A DNA stretch of 64,000 nt from Kribbella albertanoniae (GTDB lineage: Bacteria > Actinomycetota > Actinomycetes > Propionibacteriales > Kribbellaceae). The stretch lies in NCBI RefSeq assembly GCF_004348455.1, contig NZ_SMKA01000007.1:1-64000 (forward strand), in the 5' to 3' direction. Below are positions 8,253-19,567 of this stretch, piece after piece. A model generated the notes under the pieces. The model saw only the letters and a list, made by a program, of their open reading frames with translations, searched no databases and was not told the origin of the DNA. The first letter of the stretch is position 1, and every line of letters begins with the position of its first letter. A program made the translations under genes and the position numbers.

Positions 8253-10838
8253 ATGCCGCTGCGCGATCTGCCCACCGAACGGCAGGCGGCAGCAGCGCTG
8301 ATCCGTACTGATCTGCTCACGCATCGTAGGACCATACGACGTACCGGCAAACCTGGTGTAGTGCTTGCGTGTCTTGCGGCCGGCGCGCTGTTCGCGGTTC
8401 TGCTACCAGGCCGGACCGGCACAGGCTGTTACCTCTGGCGGGCCAGCATGCAACCGGTCGGCGGCCGGTCCGCGGCCCTCGTCCTGCCGGTCGTGATCGT
8501 GCTGCTGATCCTCGTGGATCGCTTGTCTGCCGAGAGTTTCGGGCTTCGGCGGCAGGTCCGCGGATGGGGTACGGCGATGGTCGCGGGGGTCACCATGGTG
8601 GCCTGGACCGGATTCGTCCAGCAGGGTCGGTCGACCTGTTCTTTCTCACCGGCTGTGATCGGCACACTGGCCTGCGGGACCATCGCCACCGCAGTCGCCG
8701 GGTACTGGGCAACCCAGTTGCTCAGGCGTCCGATGACGCCTCGGCCAACACTTGGGAACGACTCGCCGAACCCGTCCGCTGAGCCGCTGAATCAGTCCGA
8801 ATTGCGGGCACTCTTTGTCCGAATGATCGATCGGACCGAGAGTTGGACCCCGATCCGGGGCCGGATGATGCCGTTCGCAACCGGCACTCTCGCCGTACTG
8901 GTCGTCCTCTCAACTGTCCTGCCGTGGCGTGAGCTCCGGGATCCGGTCGCGGTCGGTCTCCCGGACGCCGGGCTGATCCGGGTGCAGCTCTGGGAGATCC
9001 CGTCGGCCCGGAGCTGGGCGCTGCTCCTCTGCGCGCTCGCCGTCGCGACCCTGGCCACTCAAGGCCTTGTACGACATCTGGCGGCCGTCGCGTGTGGCGC
9101 CGCCACCGTGGCTGGGCTGGCGGCGCATCTGCTGTGGCTGCCACCGATACTGCCGAACGGCGTCGGGTATCGCTCAGGCGTCGGCGCCTGGACCGCTCTG
9201 GTGCTGGCTGTCCTTCTGATCGCCACTGGGCTGATCGGTGGCCGGCTGGTCGTTTTGCTCGGCGGAATCGGCGCAGTGGCCGGACTGCTCATTCCGTCTG
9301 CGACAGGTACGACGTACCGGCCGGAGACGACTGCGGGTGTGCCGCACCGGATGCTGGACCTGCACGGCAGCCAGCTGGTCGATCGGCTCGGGATGCGCGT
9401 CGCCATCGGCACATCTGATCCGCTCGACTCGTTGGCGAGCACTCTGGACGGTTCACCCGGGCAGTGGCTGCTGGGGCGGACAGGTTCGGAGAGCTCAACA
9501 GTCTTCGCGTACGACGGCGGTGTCGCCCTGCCCCAGGTGACGTTGAACCACGGTCCCACCGCACCGGCCCTGTGGGGTGTCACCGAGAACCACCTGCTGT
9601 TGCTGGCCGGTGGAGCGCGCGGGAAGCCCTGGGCGGTCCTGTCCGTCCCACTCGACCTGGCGCAGGCGGATATCAGCCTCAGCCACAAGGACCCCGACGG
9701 CAAGTACTACGTGACTCCCGGAGTAGAGGTCCTTGCCTCAGGCGTCGGTCCGGGGCTGAGCCATCGCAACGCGGACCGGTCGATTGTGCTGTGGGGTGGT
9801 TCGACCACTTGGCAGATCCCGGCCAACCAGCTCCGGCCCGGCATGCGGTTGCAGGACTTCGTGATCAACCCAGGAGCTGGTGCACCAGGTAATGCGGTGT
9901 CCAGTGGCCCAGACGGTACGACGGTCTGGCGCACGAGCGGGACCGGTCTGGCGATGGCACGTCCAGGCGGAGCCACTCAGCAGCTGACCGGGGTGGCGCC
10001 AGCGGGCTGCCTGTTGAGCAAGGATGCTGCCAGCTCCTCGATGACAGTCGATGCGTTCGCGGTCGATGTCCGCGGCAACATCTGGCTGGGCGGTGGTGCG
10101 CCGACCTCCGTGATCACACCGGACGGCGTACTGCGCAAGCTGCCCGGAGGCGCTGACGGTGTTAGCAGTATCGAGGCACGGCCGGACGGGTCGGTGCTGC
10201 TGGGGACTGCACCAGGTGGCGGTGGTCAGATCCTGCAGATCCCAGATGCGGCGAGCGCAGCCTCGACGTACCCGGCCGCACCCGAACCGGAGCCGCGCTG
10301 CGACCGACGGACACCAGCACGCGGTACGACGAACTTCCGGGCGACCGTACTGCCGCCGGTCGAGACTGTGGACCCGCAGCAGGGTTCGCCGGGCGTGAGT
10401 ACCCAGCTCGGTCTCGACGCAGCCGGGAAGCTGGTGCGGATCCGGCTGCCGCTCGCTGCCCACGACTGGGCGCCCGACGGTCAGGGCGGAGTGTGGTGGA
10501 CCCTTGCGGATCCCGACCGCGCCGTACACCTAGTGCGTGGCCGAAGCACAGTGCACCGCGAGCTGAACCTCTACGGACCGGACGGCGTACGACGGGTTGT
10601 GGTCAACGGTGAACTCCGGCCGCTCAGTGATGCGCCCGGGACCTGGTTCGCCGGACCCGATGGCAAGCTCTGGGGGTACGACGCTGTGCACCTGCTGCGC
10701 GTCGAGGCCGGCCGGGTCACTGTGCTCGCAGGTCCGGGGCAGGGTGTGCCGCAGGCTGCAGACCAGGTGACGGTGATCGGTCAGGCGCTGTACTTCCAGC
10801 TGGGTAACGATGTGGTCCGCTTGGACGTCGCCCGATGA
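8253..10838 (+). CDS. large polytopic membrane protein with propeller-like C-terminal half
   Basis: I do not recognise this family. About 861 residues. Eight or nine hydrophobic helices fall at roughly 35-52, 73-89, 104-122, 133-155, 207-224, 253-271, 311-328 and 330-350. From about 350 onwards the sequence is soluble, with recurring DGxxW/LG-type turns (PDGTTVWR, DVRGNIWLGG, PDGSVLLG, PDGQGGVWWT, PDGKLWGY). These suggest a beta propeller, probably outside the cell. The ATG has GCGAGGT twelve bases upstream; GTG 8232 is an alternative. It overlaps the next gene by ATGA and is divergent from the Scy-like gene across 88 bases. Confidence 0.7.
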   Translation: MPLRDLPTERQAAAALIRTDLLTHRRTIRRTGKPGVVLACLAAGALFAVLLPGRTGTGCYLWRASMQPVGGRSAALVLPVVIVLLILVDRLSAESFGLRRQVRGWGTAMVAGVTMVAWTGFVQQGRSTCSFSPAVIGTLACGTIATAVAGYWATQLLRRPMTPRPTLGNDSPNPSAEPLNQSELRALFVRMIDRTESWTPIRGRMMPFATGTLAVLVVLSTVLPWRELRDPVAVGLPDAGLIRVQLWEIPSARSWALLLCALAVATLATQGLVRHLAAVACGAATVAGLAAHLLWLPPILPNGVGYRSGVGAWTALVLAVLLIATGLIGGRLVVLLGGIGAVAGLLIPSATGTTYRPETTAGVPHRMLDLHGSQLVDRLGMRVAIGTSDPLDSLASTLDGSPGQWLLGRTGSESSTVFAYDGGVALPQVTLNHGPTAPALWGVTENHLLLLAGGARGKPWAVLSVPLDLAQADISLSHKDPDGKYYVTPGVEVLASGVGPGLSHRNADRSIVLWGGSTTWQIPANQLRPGMRLQDFVINPGAGAPGNAVSSGPDGTTVWRTSGTGLAMARPGGATQQLTGVAPAGCLLSKDAASSSMTVDAFAVDVRGNIWLGGGAPTSVITPDGVLRKLPGGADGVSSIEARPDGSVLLGTAPGGGGQILQIPDAASAASTYPAAPEPEPRCDRRTPARGTTNFRATVLPPVETVDPQQGSPGVSTQLGLDAAGKLVRIRLPLAAHDWAPDGQGGVWWTLADPDRAVHLVRGRSTVHRELNLYGPDGVRRVVVNGELRPLSDAPGTWFAGPDGKLWGYDAVHLLRVEAGRVTVLAGPGQGVPQAADQVTVIGQALYFQLGNDVVRLDVAR

Positions 10839-11353
10839 GCACGCTCCCGGATGAAGAGCTGCCAATCCGTCTGGCGGCTGCCGAGCAGCAGCTGGCCGTC
10901 AACGAGCACCGGTGGTTCGCCCGGGCCGGAGTGCTCGCCGCACTGGCCACCGGCCTCACGCTGCTGCTGCCATGGACCTACAGCCGTCGACTCGGCCTGT
11001 CGGTCTGGCAACTGGGCATCGAAACCCAGCCACAGCTAGCCCTCACCTGGCTGGTCGGTCTGGTTACCACCGTCGCGTTGCTGGTCCTCAAGCCCGGTCA
11101 CAAGGCGCAGGCCGCGGCCGGCATCGTCGCAGTCATCACTCTGCTCTTGCTGGCCGGTGCGCACCAGGCAGGTCAGGTAGAAGCCCTGGGCGACACGTGG
11201 CCCGGGCCCGGACCAGCCATAGCTCTCGTGACCACGGTCTGCTGGCTCGCGGCCACCACGGCCCACCTACTCAGCCAGCGCACCGGCCACAGCACACCGA
11301 CCCCGGCAACCATCACCCGCACCATCAACCAGCTCCGGCGCCGCGAACCCTGA
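10835..11353 (+). CDS. small four-helix membrane protein, partner of the propeller protein
   Basis: 172 residues with predicted helices at about 29-47, 64-84, 91-107 and 127-145 and a basic, Thr-rich C-terminal tail. No family recognised. The ATGA overlap with the preceding gene implies translational coupling, so the two probably work as a pair in the membrane. Its stop codon directly abuts the stop of the opposing SARP gene. Confidence 0.7.
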   Translation: MSTLPDEELPIRLAAAEQQLAVNEHRWFARAGVLAALATGLTLLLPWTYSRRLGLSVWQLGIETQPQLALTWLVGLVTTVALLVLKPGHKAQAAAGIVAVITLLLLAGAHQAGQVEALGDTWPGPGPAIALVTTVCWLAATTAHLLSQRTGHSTPTPATITRTINQLRRREP

Positions 11354-14206
11354 TCAGACCTGGACCGCCGGTCTGCGTTCGAGGCGACATTCCAGGCGGG
11401 TGGCCAGAGCGCCGTACCCGGCCTCGAAGGCGACGTCTCGGGCTCGGCGGAGCAGACGGTCGGCCCGGCCGGGCTGTGGTGCGCAGTCAGCCAGGCCGGT
11501 GAGGGCTTCGACGATGCCCAGGGGGTGATCGCGGTCCTGGCTGAGGCGGAAGGCCAGCTCGAACTGTTCGGCAGCCGGCTCTCCACGGCCGGCGCTGAGC
11601 AGGCTGCGGCCCAGGTGCAGCCGCGCGTCGACCTCGTCGAGGTGGGTGCAGTTGCCGATCGCCAGCGTCAGGGCCTGCTCGTGAATCTCGACAGCCAGCT
11701 TGGTGCGGCCGAGGCGGCGGTGCGCCTCACCCTGGTGACACAAGGCGTAGCTCATCGAGAAGTCCAGCTCGTGCGCTGCGGCCAGGCGTTGCGCAGCACG
11801 TGTCGCTTCGAGGGCCGGCAGCGGGTTGTCTTCCGCGAGACGGCAGACGGCGATGCCGTTCAGCAGCTCCGGTTCGAGTCGCTCGTCACCGATCTCACGC
11901 GCCAGATCCAGCGCCCGCTCGTAGTACTCCAGCGCCATCGCAAACCCATGCTGCCGAACCGCCAGTGCAGCAAGGCGTCCCAGCGTCTCGACGACCGCTT
12001 CGCGATCCCCGGCCAGATGCGCGAGCCGCAACGACGTACGCAGCAGATCGGCATGACTCGACGACGGATCCAGCGTGCCCTGCGTGTACCCCAACGATCC
12101 CAGGATCCGCGCTCGCAACCCCGGCTCGTCCTCCGGCGCCAACTCCGCGGCCCGGCGCAGGTCGCACAATCCCTTCTGCGGACCACAACGGAACTGCCCG
12201 AAGTTCCCGCGCAGGAACAGCAGTCGCGCTTCACCGACCGCGTCCTGCTGCCGCACGGCAGCAGCCAACCCGATCGTCAGTACGGCGTCCAGCTCGTCCA
12301 GCCTGCTACGACCATGCAGGTAAGGGGCCAGCACCAACGCGAACCGCACCGCGGCCGCATCCTCAGCAACCTCCAACGCAGCAAGCAAGTTCGGCCGCTC
12401 GACGTCAGCCCAGGTCGGATCAGGCTCCGGCCCGGCCGCCGTCAGGTAGTACTCGACAAGCCGGCCGACTGCCTTCGCGTCATCGGCAACCTCCGCGGCA
12501 TACCCACGCAGCAAGTCGTGGAACTCGTACCGCCCCGGCCGCGGCCCCAACAGCAAGCTCGCATCCACGAGGCTCTCCAGCAGCACCTCAGCCGCCGGTA
12601 CGTCGATCCCGGCCAGCGCCGCGGCAGCGTTCGCGTCGAAGTCCTTGCCAGGGAAGAGCCCGAGGCAAGCGAACATCCGGCGCTGATCCTCGGGCAGATG
12701 CTCGTACGACACCGCGAACGCCGACCGGACCCCGTTCGAATCGCCGTCGAGCTCGCGTAGCCGGCGCCGTCCGCGCAGCCGTTGGTTCAGGTGCTGCATC
12801 GACCAGGCCGGCCGATGCCGCAACCGCGCGCCCGCTATCCGCAACGCCAACGGCAACCGCCCGCAGTGCTCGGCCAGCTCGCGCACCGCGGACTCGTCGC
12901 CACCATGCCGATCCGGCCCGGCGATCTCGATCAGCAAGGCCGTCGCAGCGTCCATCTCCAGCAGGCCGAGGCCGAGCCGGCGCTTGGCATCCAGCTCGAC
13001 GAGCAACCGCCGGCTCGTCACCAGCACCGCACAACCCGATGCCCCCGGCAACAATCGCCGTACCGTCTCCGCCTCCGGTGCGTTGTCCAGCACGACCAGC
13101 AACCGCAGTCGCGCCGACTTCGACCGCCACAACGACAGCCGGTCCTCAAGGCAGCCAGGAATCTGATCCGCCGGTACGCCGATCCCGCGCAGCAGGTGGT
13201 CGACCGCCTGCTCGGTCCCGAGTGGCTCGCGCCCCGGCGTGTGCCCGTGCAGATCGACGAACAACTGACCATCCGGGTACTGCGCCGCCAGCAGGTGCCC
13301 GGCCTGGACCGCCAGCGCGGTCTTGCCGATGCCCGCCATCCCGTCGATCGCGAACACCGGCGGCGCGGATCCGGCAGTCGCCCGCAAGGCGGCAACCACC
13401 TCGGCCAGCTCCGCAGCCCGGCCGGCGAACGCAGCCCCGCCGTACGGGAGTTCGTTGCGCGACGGCACCGCAGGCGCCTCTACCTGCAGCAGCGTCTGCT
13501 GAGCAGCGCGCAGTTCGGGGCCTGGCTCAATCCCGAGCTGTTCGACGAGCGTCCGGCGTACTCGCTGATAGGTCTCGAGCGCCTCGGCCTGCCGACCACT
13601 CCCAGCCAGCGCATTCATCAGCAGTACGGCGAACCGTTCGTCGAACGGATGGTCGGCAACCAGACTGATCAGCTCGGGAATCGCCTCGACATGCCGGCCC
13701 GCGGCGAGCTGCAACTGGATCCGGGTGCCGAGCGCCTTCTCGCGACGCTCGGCGATCCGGCGGCGCTGTCCAGCCAGGTACTGCCCCGGCAGACCGCTCA
13801 ACGGCTGACCGCGGAACAGCGCCAACGCCTGATCATGCAGTGCTAGCGCCTGCTCCGGATCACTGTGCAGACCAGCAGCCCGCACGGTCGTCTCGAAGCG
13901 CTCCAGATCAAGGACGCCAGGATCGAGCCGCAACACATAACCCGCCGTCGTCCGCTCCAGCCGCGCATCCGGCGGCAGCGACTTCCGGATCCGGTACACG
14001 TACGTCGGTACGACCTTGATCCCGGTCGGCGGCGGATCGTCGTCCCACACCAGATCGAGCAACTGCTCCGGCGTCAGCACCCGGTGGGCATTCAGCGCCA
14101 GCACCGCGAACATCGCCTGCTGCCGCAACGGCCCGACCGAAATCTCCGCATCACCGCTGCGGACGGTGAGCGGCCCGAGCAGATCGATCCGGAGCCCCGA
14201 CGGCAT
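11354..14206 (-). CDS. AfsR/SARP-family transcriptional regulator with NB-ARC and TPR domains
   Basis: 950 residues laid out like AfsR. An OmpR-type winged helix (about 1-95) and BTAD domain (about 98-243) make up the SARP part. A STAND-type NTPase follows, with P-loop GMAGIGKTAL (289-298) and a Walker B-like LLVVLDNA. Tetratricopeptide-like helices fill the C-terminal third. Such proteins activate secondary-metabolite or developmental genes after ATP-driven oligomerisation. No biosynthetic cluster is adjacent, so the target is unknown. It lies between two unrelated convergent or tandem genes and is probably monocistronic. Confidence 0.9.
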   Translation of the reverse strand: MPSGLRIDLLGPLTVRSGDAEISVGPLRQQAMFAVLALNAHRVLTPEQLLDLVWDDDPPPTGIKVVPTYVYRIRKSLPPDARLERTTAGYVLRLDPGVLDLERFETTVRAAGLHSDPEQALALHDQALALFRGQPLSGLPGQYLAGQRRRIAERREKALGTRIQLQLAAGRHVEAIPELISLVADHPFDERFAVLLMNALAGSGRQAEALETYQRVRRTLVEQLGIEPGPELRAAQQTLLQVEAPAVPSRNELPYGGAAFAGRAAELAEVVAALRATAGSAPPVFAIDGMAGIGKTALAVQAGHLLAAQYPDGQLFVDLHGHTPGREPLGTEQAVDHLLRGIGVPADQIPGCLEDRLSLWRSKSARLRLLVVLDNAPEAETVRRLLPGASGCAVLVTSRRLLVELDAKRRLGLGLLEMDAATALLIEIAGPDRHGGDESAVRELAEHCGRLPLALRIAGARLRHRPAWSMQHLNQRLRGRRRLRELDGDSNGVRSAFAVSYEHLPEDQRRMFACLGLFPGKDFDANAAAALAGIDVPAAEVLLESLVDASLLLGPRPGRYEFHDLLRGYAAEVADDAKAVGRLVEYYLTAAGPEPDPTWADVERPNLLAALEVAEDAAAVRFALVLAPYLHGRSRLDELDAVLTIGLAAAVRQQDAVGEARLLFLRGNFGQFRCGPQKGLCDLRRAAELAPEDEPGLRARILGSLGYTQGTLDPSSSHADLLRTSLRLAHLAGDREAVVETLGRLAALAVRQHGFAMALEYYERALDLAREIGDERLEPELLNGIAVCRLAEDNPLPALEATRAAQRLAAAHELDFSMSYALCHQGEAHRRLGRTKLAVEIHEQALTLAIGNCTHLDEVDARLHLGRSLLSAGRGEPAAEQFELAFRLSQDRDHPLGIVEALTGLADCAPQPGRADRLLRRARDVAFEAGYGALATRLECRLERRPAVQV

Positions 14207-14278
14207 CTTCGCAGTGTAGGAGCGTAATTGCCCGGCTACCCAGATCCGGACACCTTTCGACCACCGTCGAATAGCTCC

Positions 14279-15052
14279 TCACAGATGCGCAGGAAAACCC
14301 GCACGGTAGCGGCCGGGAGTCGTGCCGATCAAAGCGGTGAAGGCCTCGATGAAACCACTCGGATTCGACCAGCCACAGGCATGAGCGACCTCGGTCGTGG
14401 TGCGGCCGTCGGCCAGTAGAACGAGCGCGTGACAGATGCGGAGCTGTGTTCGCCACTCGTAGAACGTCATCCCGAGTTCGTCGTGGAACAGCCGGCTGAG
14501 AGTCCGGGCTCCGGCTCCGACAATCCGCCCGAGCTCGCCCAGCGGTCTGTTCTCGGCGGGGTCCTCGGCGAGGATCCGGGCAATGGCCCGCAGCCTGTCG
14601 TCGGTCGGTGCCGGCAGGTGCAAGGGTGGCTCGTCGGCTTCGCAGAGCTCGTCGACCAGGACACGTCGGAGGCGAGCCTCGGCACCGGCGTCATAGCTGT
14701 GCTCACTCGTGAGCGCGAGGATGACTTCGCGGGCCAGAGCGGAGGCGGTGAAGACCACCGGATGCTCGGGCACACGGCGAGCCAGCGAGACCGGCAGGAA
14801 CAGAATCCGCATGTCCGTCGTGCTGTGCGCCCGATGCGCGTGCTGGAACCCGGCCGGCGTCCAGGCAACCCGGTTGGCCGGCACGACCGACGTACCGCGG
14901 ACTGTTTGCACGGACAGTACGCCGCTGGCGGCGTACACCAGATGGCCCTGGGCGTGGGAGTGCAGTGAGCTGGTGCCGCCCGAGCGCCAGAGGTGGACGC
15001 CACCTGACGGCCACAGCCGGGACGCCTCGGGAGTTTGGCGTGCATCGGGCAT
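14279..15052 (-). CDS. AraC-family regulator with cupin sensor domain
   Basis: About 257 residues. An N-terminal cupin part (HSHAQGHLVYAASGVL) leads to a C-terminal AraC-type double helix-turn-helix with ACGWSNPSGFIEAF and TPGRYR. The ATG at 15052 is chosen because upstream codons would run into the divergent gene. It is divergent from the quinone oxidoreductase across 54 bases and is the likely regulator of it, by analogy with similar pairs. Effector unknown. Confidence 0.87.
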   Translation of the reverse strand: MPDARQTPEASRLWPSGGVHLWRSGGTSSLHSHAQGHLVYAASGVLSVQTVRGTSVVPANRVAWTPAGFQHAHRAHSTTDMRILFLPVSLARRVPEHPVVFTASALAREVILALTSEHSYDAGAEARLRRVLVDELCEADEPPLHLPAPTDDRLRAIARILAEDPAENRPLGELGRIVGAGARTLSRLFHDELGMTFYEWRTQLRICHALVLLADGRTTTEVAHACGWSNPSGFIEAFTALIGTTPGRYRAGFPAHL

Positions 15053-15106
15053 AACTTGGCATCCTATCGGTGGTCGGCCAAGGCCGGCAGTAGCGACTGT
15101 GGACGC

Positions 15107-16066
15107 ATGATGCGAGCTGCGGTGTGTGTACGGGCCGGTGGGCCAGAGGTGCTGGAGATTCGGAAGGTCCCGATTCCGGCCGTTCCGAGCGGGTGGAGCC
15201 TGATCGAGGTCAAGGGTGCGGGCCTGAACCGTTCCGAGCTCAGGACCCGCCAAGGACACTCGCCGAGCGTGACGTTCCCGCGCATCCTCGGGATCGAGTG
15301 CGTCGGCGTCGTGGCGGAGTCGGCCGATCCACGACTGCCCACGGGGACCACGGTGGCGGCCGTGATGGGCGAGATGGGCCGCGCGTTCGACGGCGGCTAC
15401 GCGGAGTACGCCGTACTGCCGAACGACCTGCTGATGCCGATCACCACGACTCTTCCGTGGGAGGTGCTCGCGGCGCTGCCCGAGACCTATCTGACTGCGC
15501 AGGGCTCGCTGGATGCGCTGAGGATCGCGTCCGGTGACCGGCTGCTCATCCGTGGTGGGACCTCGTCGGTCGGGATGGCGGCGGCCGCGATCGCCACTGC
15601 CGTCGGCGCCGAAACCGCAGCCACTACTCGATCGCAAGCCAAGGCCGGCGCCCTGCGCACCGACCACGCCTTCGTCGACGAGGGCGGGTCGCTCCAGGCC
15701 GCCGTACGGGCGTTGTGGCCCGAGGGGCCCGATCACATCCTCGATCTGGTCGGCGCCCGGACCGCGCTCGACTCCCTGGCGCTCGTCCGTCGCGGCGGCA
15801 CCGTCTGCATCTCCGGCTCACTGAGCGGCTGGCTCATCCCCGATTTCGAGCCGATCGCCGCCATTCCGTCCGGAACCAGACTGACGTCCTTCCACAGCAA
15901 GGACATCGCGGGTAACACCCGAGCCCTTCAGTACATCGTCGACCAGGTCGAGGCCGGCGCCTACCGGCCCACTGTCGACCGCGTCTTCGGTTTGACCGAG
16001 GTCGCCGCCGCCCACCAGCACATGGAGTCCGACCAGGCCGTCGGCAAGGTCGTCATCGTTCCCTGA
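15107..16066 (+). CDS. zinc-independent quinone oxidoreductase-like MDR protein
   Basis: About 319 residues of the medium-chain dehydrogenase/reductase superfamily, QOR branch. It has an N-terminal GroES-like fold and a Rossmann part where RGGTSSVGMAA is the NADPH-binding loop. The cysteines that bind zinc in alcohol dehydrogenases are absent. It probably reduces quinones or activated alkenes with NADPH in the cytosol. Two adjacent ATG codons (15107, 15110) are possible starts. Likely controlled by the divergent AraC regulator. Confidence 0.87.
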   Translation: MMRAAVCVRAGGPEVLEIRKVPIPAVPSGWSLIEVKGAGLNRSELRTRQGHSPSVTFPRILGIECVGVVAESADPRLPTGTTVAAVMGEMGRAFDGGYAEYAVLPNDLLMPITTTLPWEVLAALPETYLTAQGSLDALRIASGDRLLIRGGTSSVGMAAAAIATAVGAETAATTRSQAKAGALRTDHAFVDEGGSLQAAVRALWPEGPDHILDLVGARTALDSLALVRRGGTVCISGSLSGWLIPDFEPIAAIPSGTRLTSFHSKDIAGNTRALQYIVDQVEAGAYRPTVDRVFGLTEVAAAHQHMESDQAVGKVVIVP

Positions 16067-16075
16067 TCGGAACGA

Positions 16076-16109
16076 CGAAGGGCCCCACGCCGGAGCGTGG
16101 GGCCCTTCG
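16076..16109. terminator. bidirectional hairpin between oxidoreductase and clpC
   Basis: CGAAGGGCCCCACGC/GCGTGGGGCCCTTCG is a 15-bp perfect stem with a CGGA tetraloop between convergent genes. A T-tract is lacking on both sides, but the stem is very strong. Confidence 0.85.
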
Positions 16110-16124
16110 CTGACTAGCTGTGTC

Positions 16125-18659
<2,535 letters not shown>

Positions 18660-18803
18660 CGCCAAAGCGCTCCTTGCCTCAGAGGAGTCGGACGTGCCGT
18701 GTGGGCCGACCCCCGTACATGCATGCTAGTCCCCGGTACCGACAAGCTCGCTCTGGGCGAACAAACAATCACTGTTGGATCGGACACCCGGGCGGCATCA
18801 CAA

Positions 18804-18836
18804 GGGAACAACCCCACGGATCTCCAGGGTGTTCCC
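18804..18836. promoter_or_regulatory. imperfect inverted repeat upstream of clpC
   Basis: GGGAACAACCC and GGGTGTTCCC pair with one bulged A. It lies between the ClgR-like site and clpC, so it could be an operator or a leader hairpin. Confidence 0.35.
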
Positions 18837-18860
18837 GCCTGACCACGATCGGACAGCATG

Positions 18861-18875
18861 TTCGCCACCAGCGAA
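18861..18875. promoter_or_regulatory. ClgR-like binding site
   Basis: TTCGCCACCAGCGAA is a perfect 5+5 inverted repeat, with the CGC-N5-GCG core of ClgR operators. ClgR activates clpC and clpP genes in Corynebacterium, Streptomyces and mycobacteria. The site is 202 bases before the clpC start. The clgR gene is not in the window. Confidence 0.6.
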
Positions 18876-19010
18876 TTCCTGCTGGATGGCTGCCCGGTCA
18901 GGCACTCCGAGGACCACCTGTCGTGACCGAGATGTCCGCATCCTGAAACAACCGGAATGCGGACGGTCCCGATACTCCAAGAGTACCGGGACCGCAAGAC
19001 CTAGCTGAAA

Positions 19011-19340
19011 TTACTTGGCTTCGTTGTACGCCGCACGCACCTCGGCCGAGATCCGGCCGCGCTCGCTGACCTCGTAGCCGTTCTCCTTGGCCCAGGCCCG
19101 GATGTCGGCGGAGTCCGACGCGGACCGGCCGCGACCGCGGGCCCGTCCGGCGGCACCGCGGCGACCGGCCACCCGGCGGGCCGAGCCGACGTACCCGGCG
19201 AGGGCGTCGCGCAGCTTGGCGGCATTCTTCTTGGAAAGGTCGATCTCGTACGTCGTCCCGTCCAGCCCGAAAGTCACGGTCTCGTCGGCCTTACCGCCGT
19301 CGAGATCGTCCTCGAGGACCACCTGCACCCTTTGCGCCAT
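19011..19340 (-). CDS. lsr2: nucleoid-associated silencer Lsr2
   Basis: H-NS-like protein that bridges DNA and silences AT-rich, often acquired, genes. 109 residues. The N-terminal dimerisation domain (MAQRVQVVLEDDLDGGKADE) is followed by a basic RGRGR linker and the C-terminal DNA-binding helices with the ERGRIS AT-hook-like loop. The start is the ATG at 19340; a longer frame exists but is not conserved. AGGAAGG lies upstream. The lysS-lsr2-clpC order matches mycobacteria. Confidence 0.97.
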   Translation of the reverse strand: MAQRVQVVLEDDLDGGKADETVTFGLDGTTYEIDLSKKNAAKLRDALAGYVGSARRVAGRRGAAGRARGRGRSASDSADIRAWAKENGYEVSERGRISAEVRAAYNEAK

Positions 19341-19510
19341 CGATGACAATCCTTCCTGCACCCGTCACCGGGCACAATCCCTGCCGAATTGTTTGCACCT
19401 GATTTGTACCGCACAAACCACCCGCTTGTCATTCTCCGTGCGGAATGTTCCGGAAAGTTGTGACGCCCACCTCGTGACCTTCCGTATTCAAATAGCCCCA
19501 GAAAATGCAG

Positions 19511-19546
19511 TGGGCCGCGGATGTGCTATGCAGCATCCGCGGCCCA
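19511..19546. terminator. terminator downstream of lysS
   Basis: TGGGCCGCGGATG/CATCCGCGGCCCA, a 13-bp perfect stem, lies about 20 bases past the lysS stop on the minus strand. The sequence after it is moderately T-rich (GCATTTTC). Confidence 0.85.
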
Positions 19547-19567
19547 GTTGCACGAAATCTCCCGGAT

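Larger units (their letters stand above)
18660..19010. other. clpC promoter region
   Basis: 351 bases with no gene. It holds the ClgR-like inverted repeat, a second inverted repeat (18804-18836) and, on the minus strand, a possible -10 box TAGCAT at 18723-18728. The region downstream of lsr2 shows no clear terminator. Confidence 0.6.

Noticed and set aside
11800-13668. 622-codon open frame opposite the SARP gene
   Set aside because: Pro/Arg/Ala-rich antisense shadow; the SARP frame contains all expected domains.
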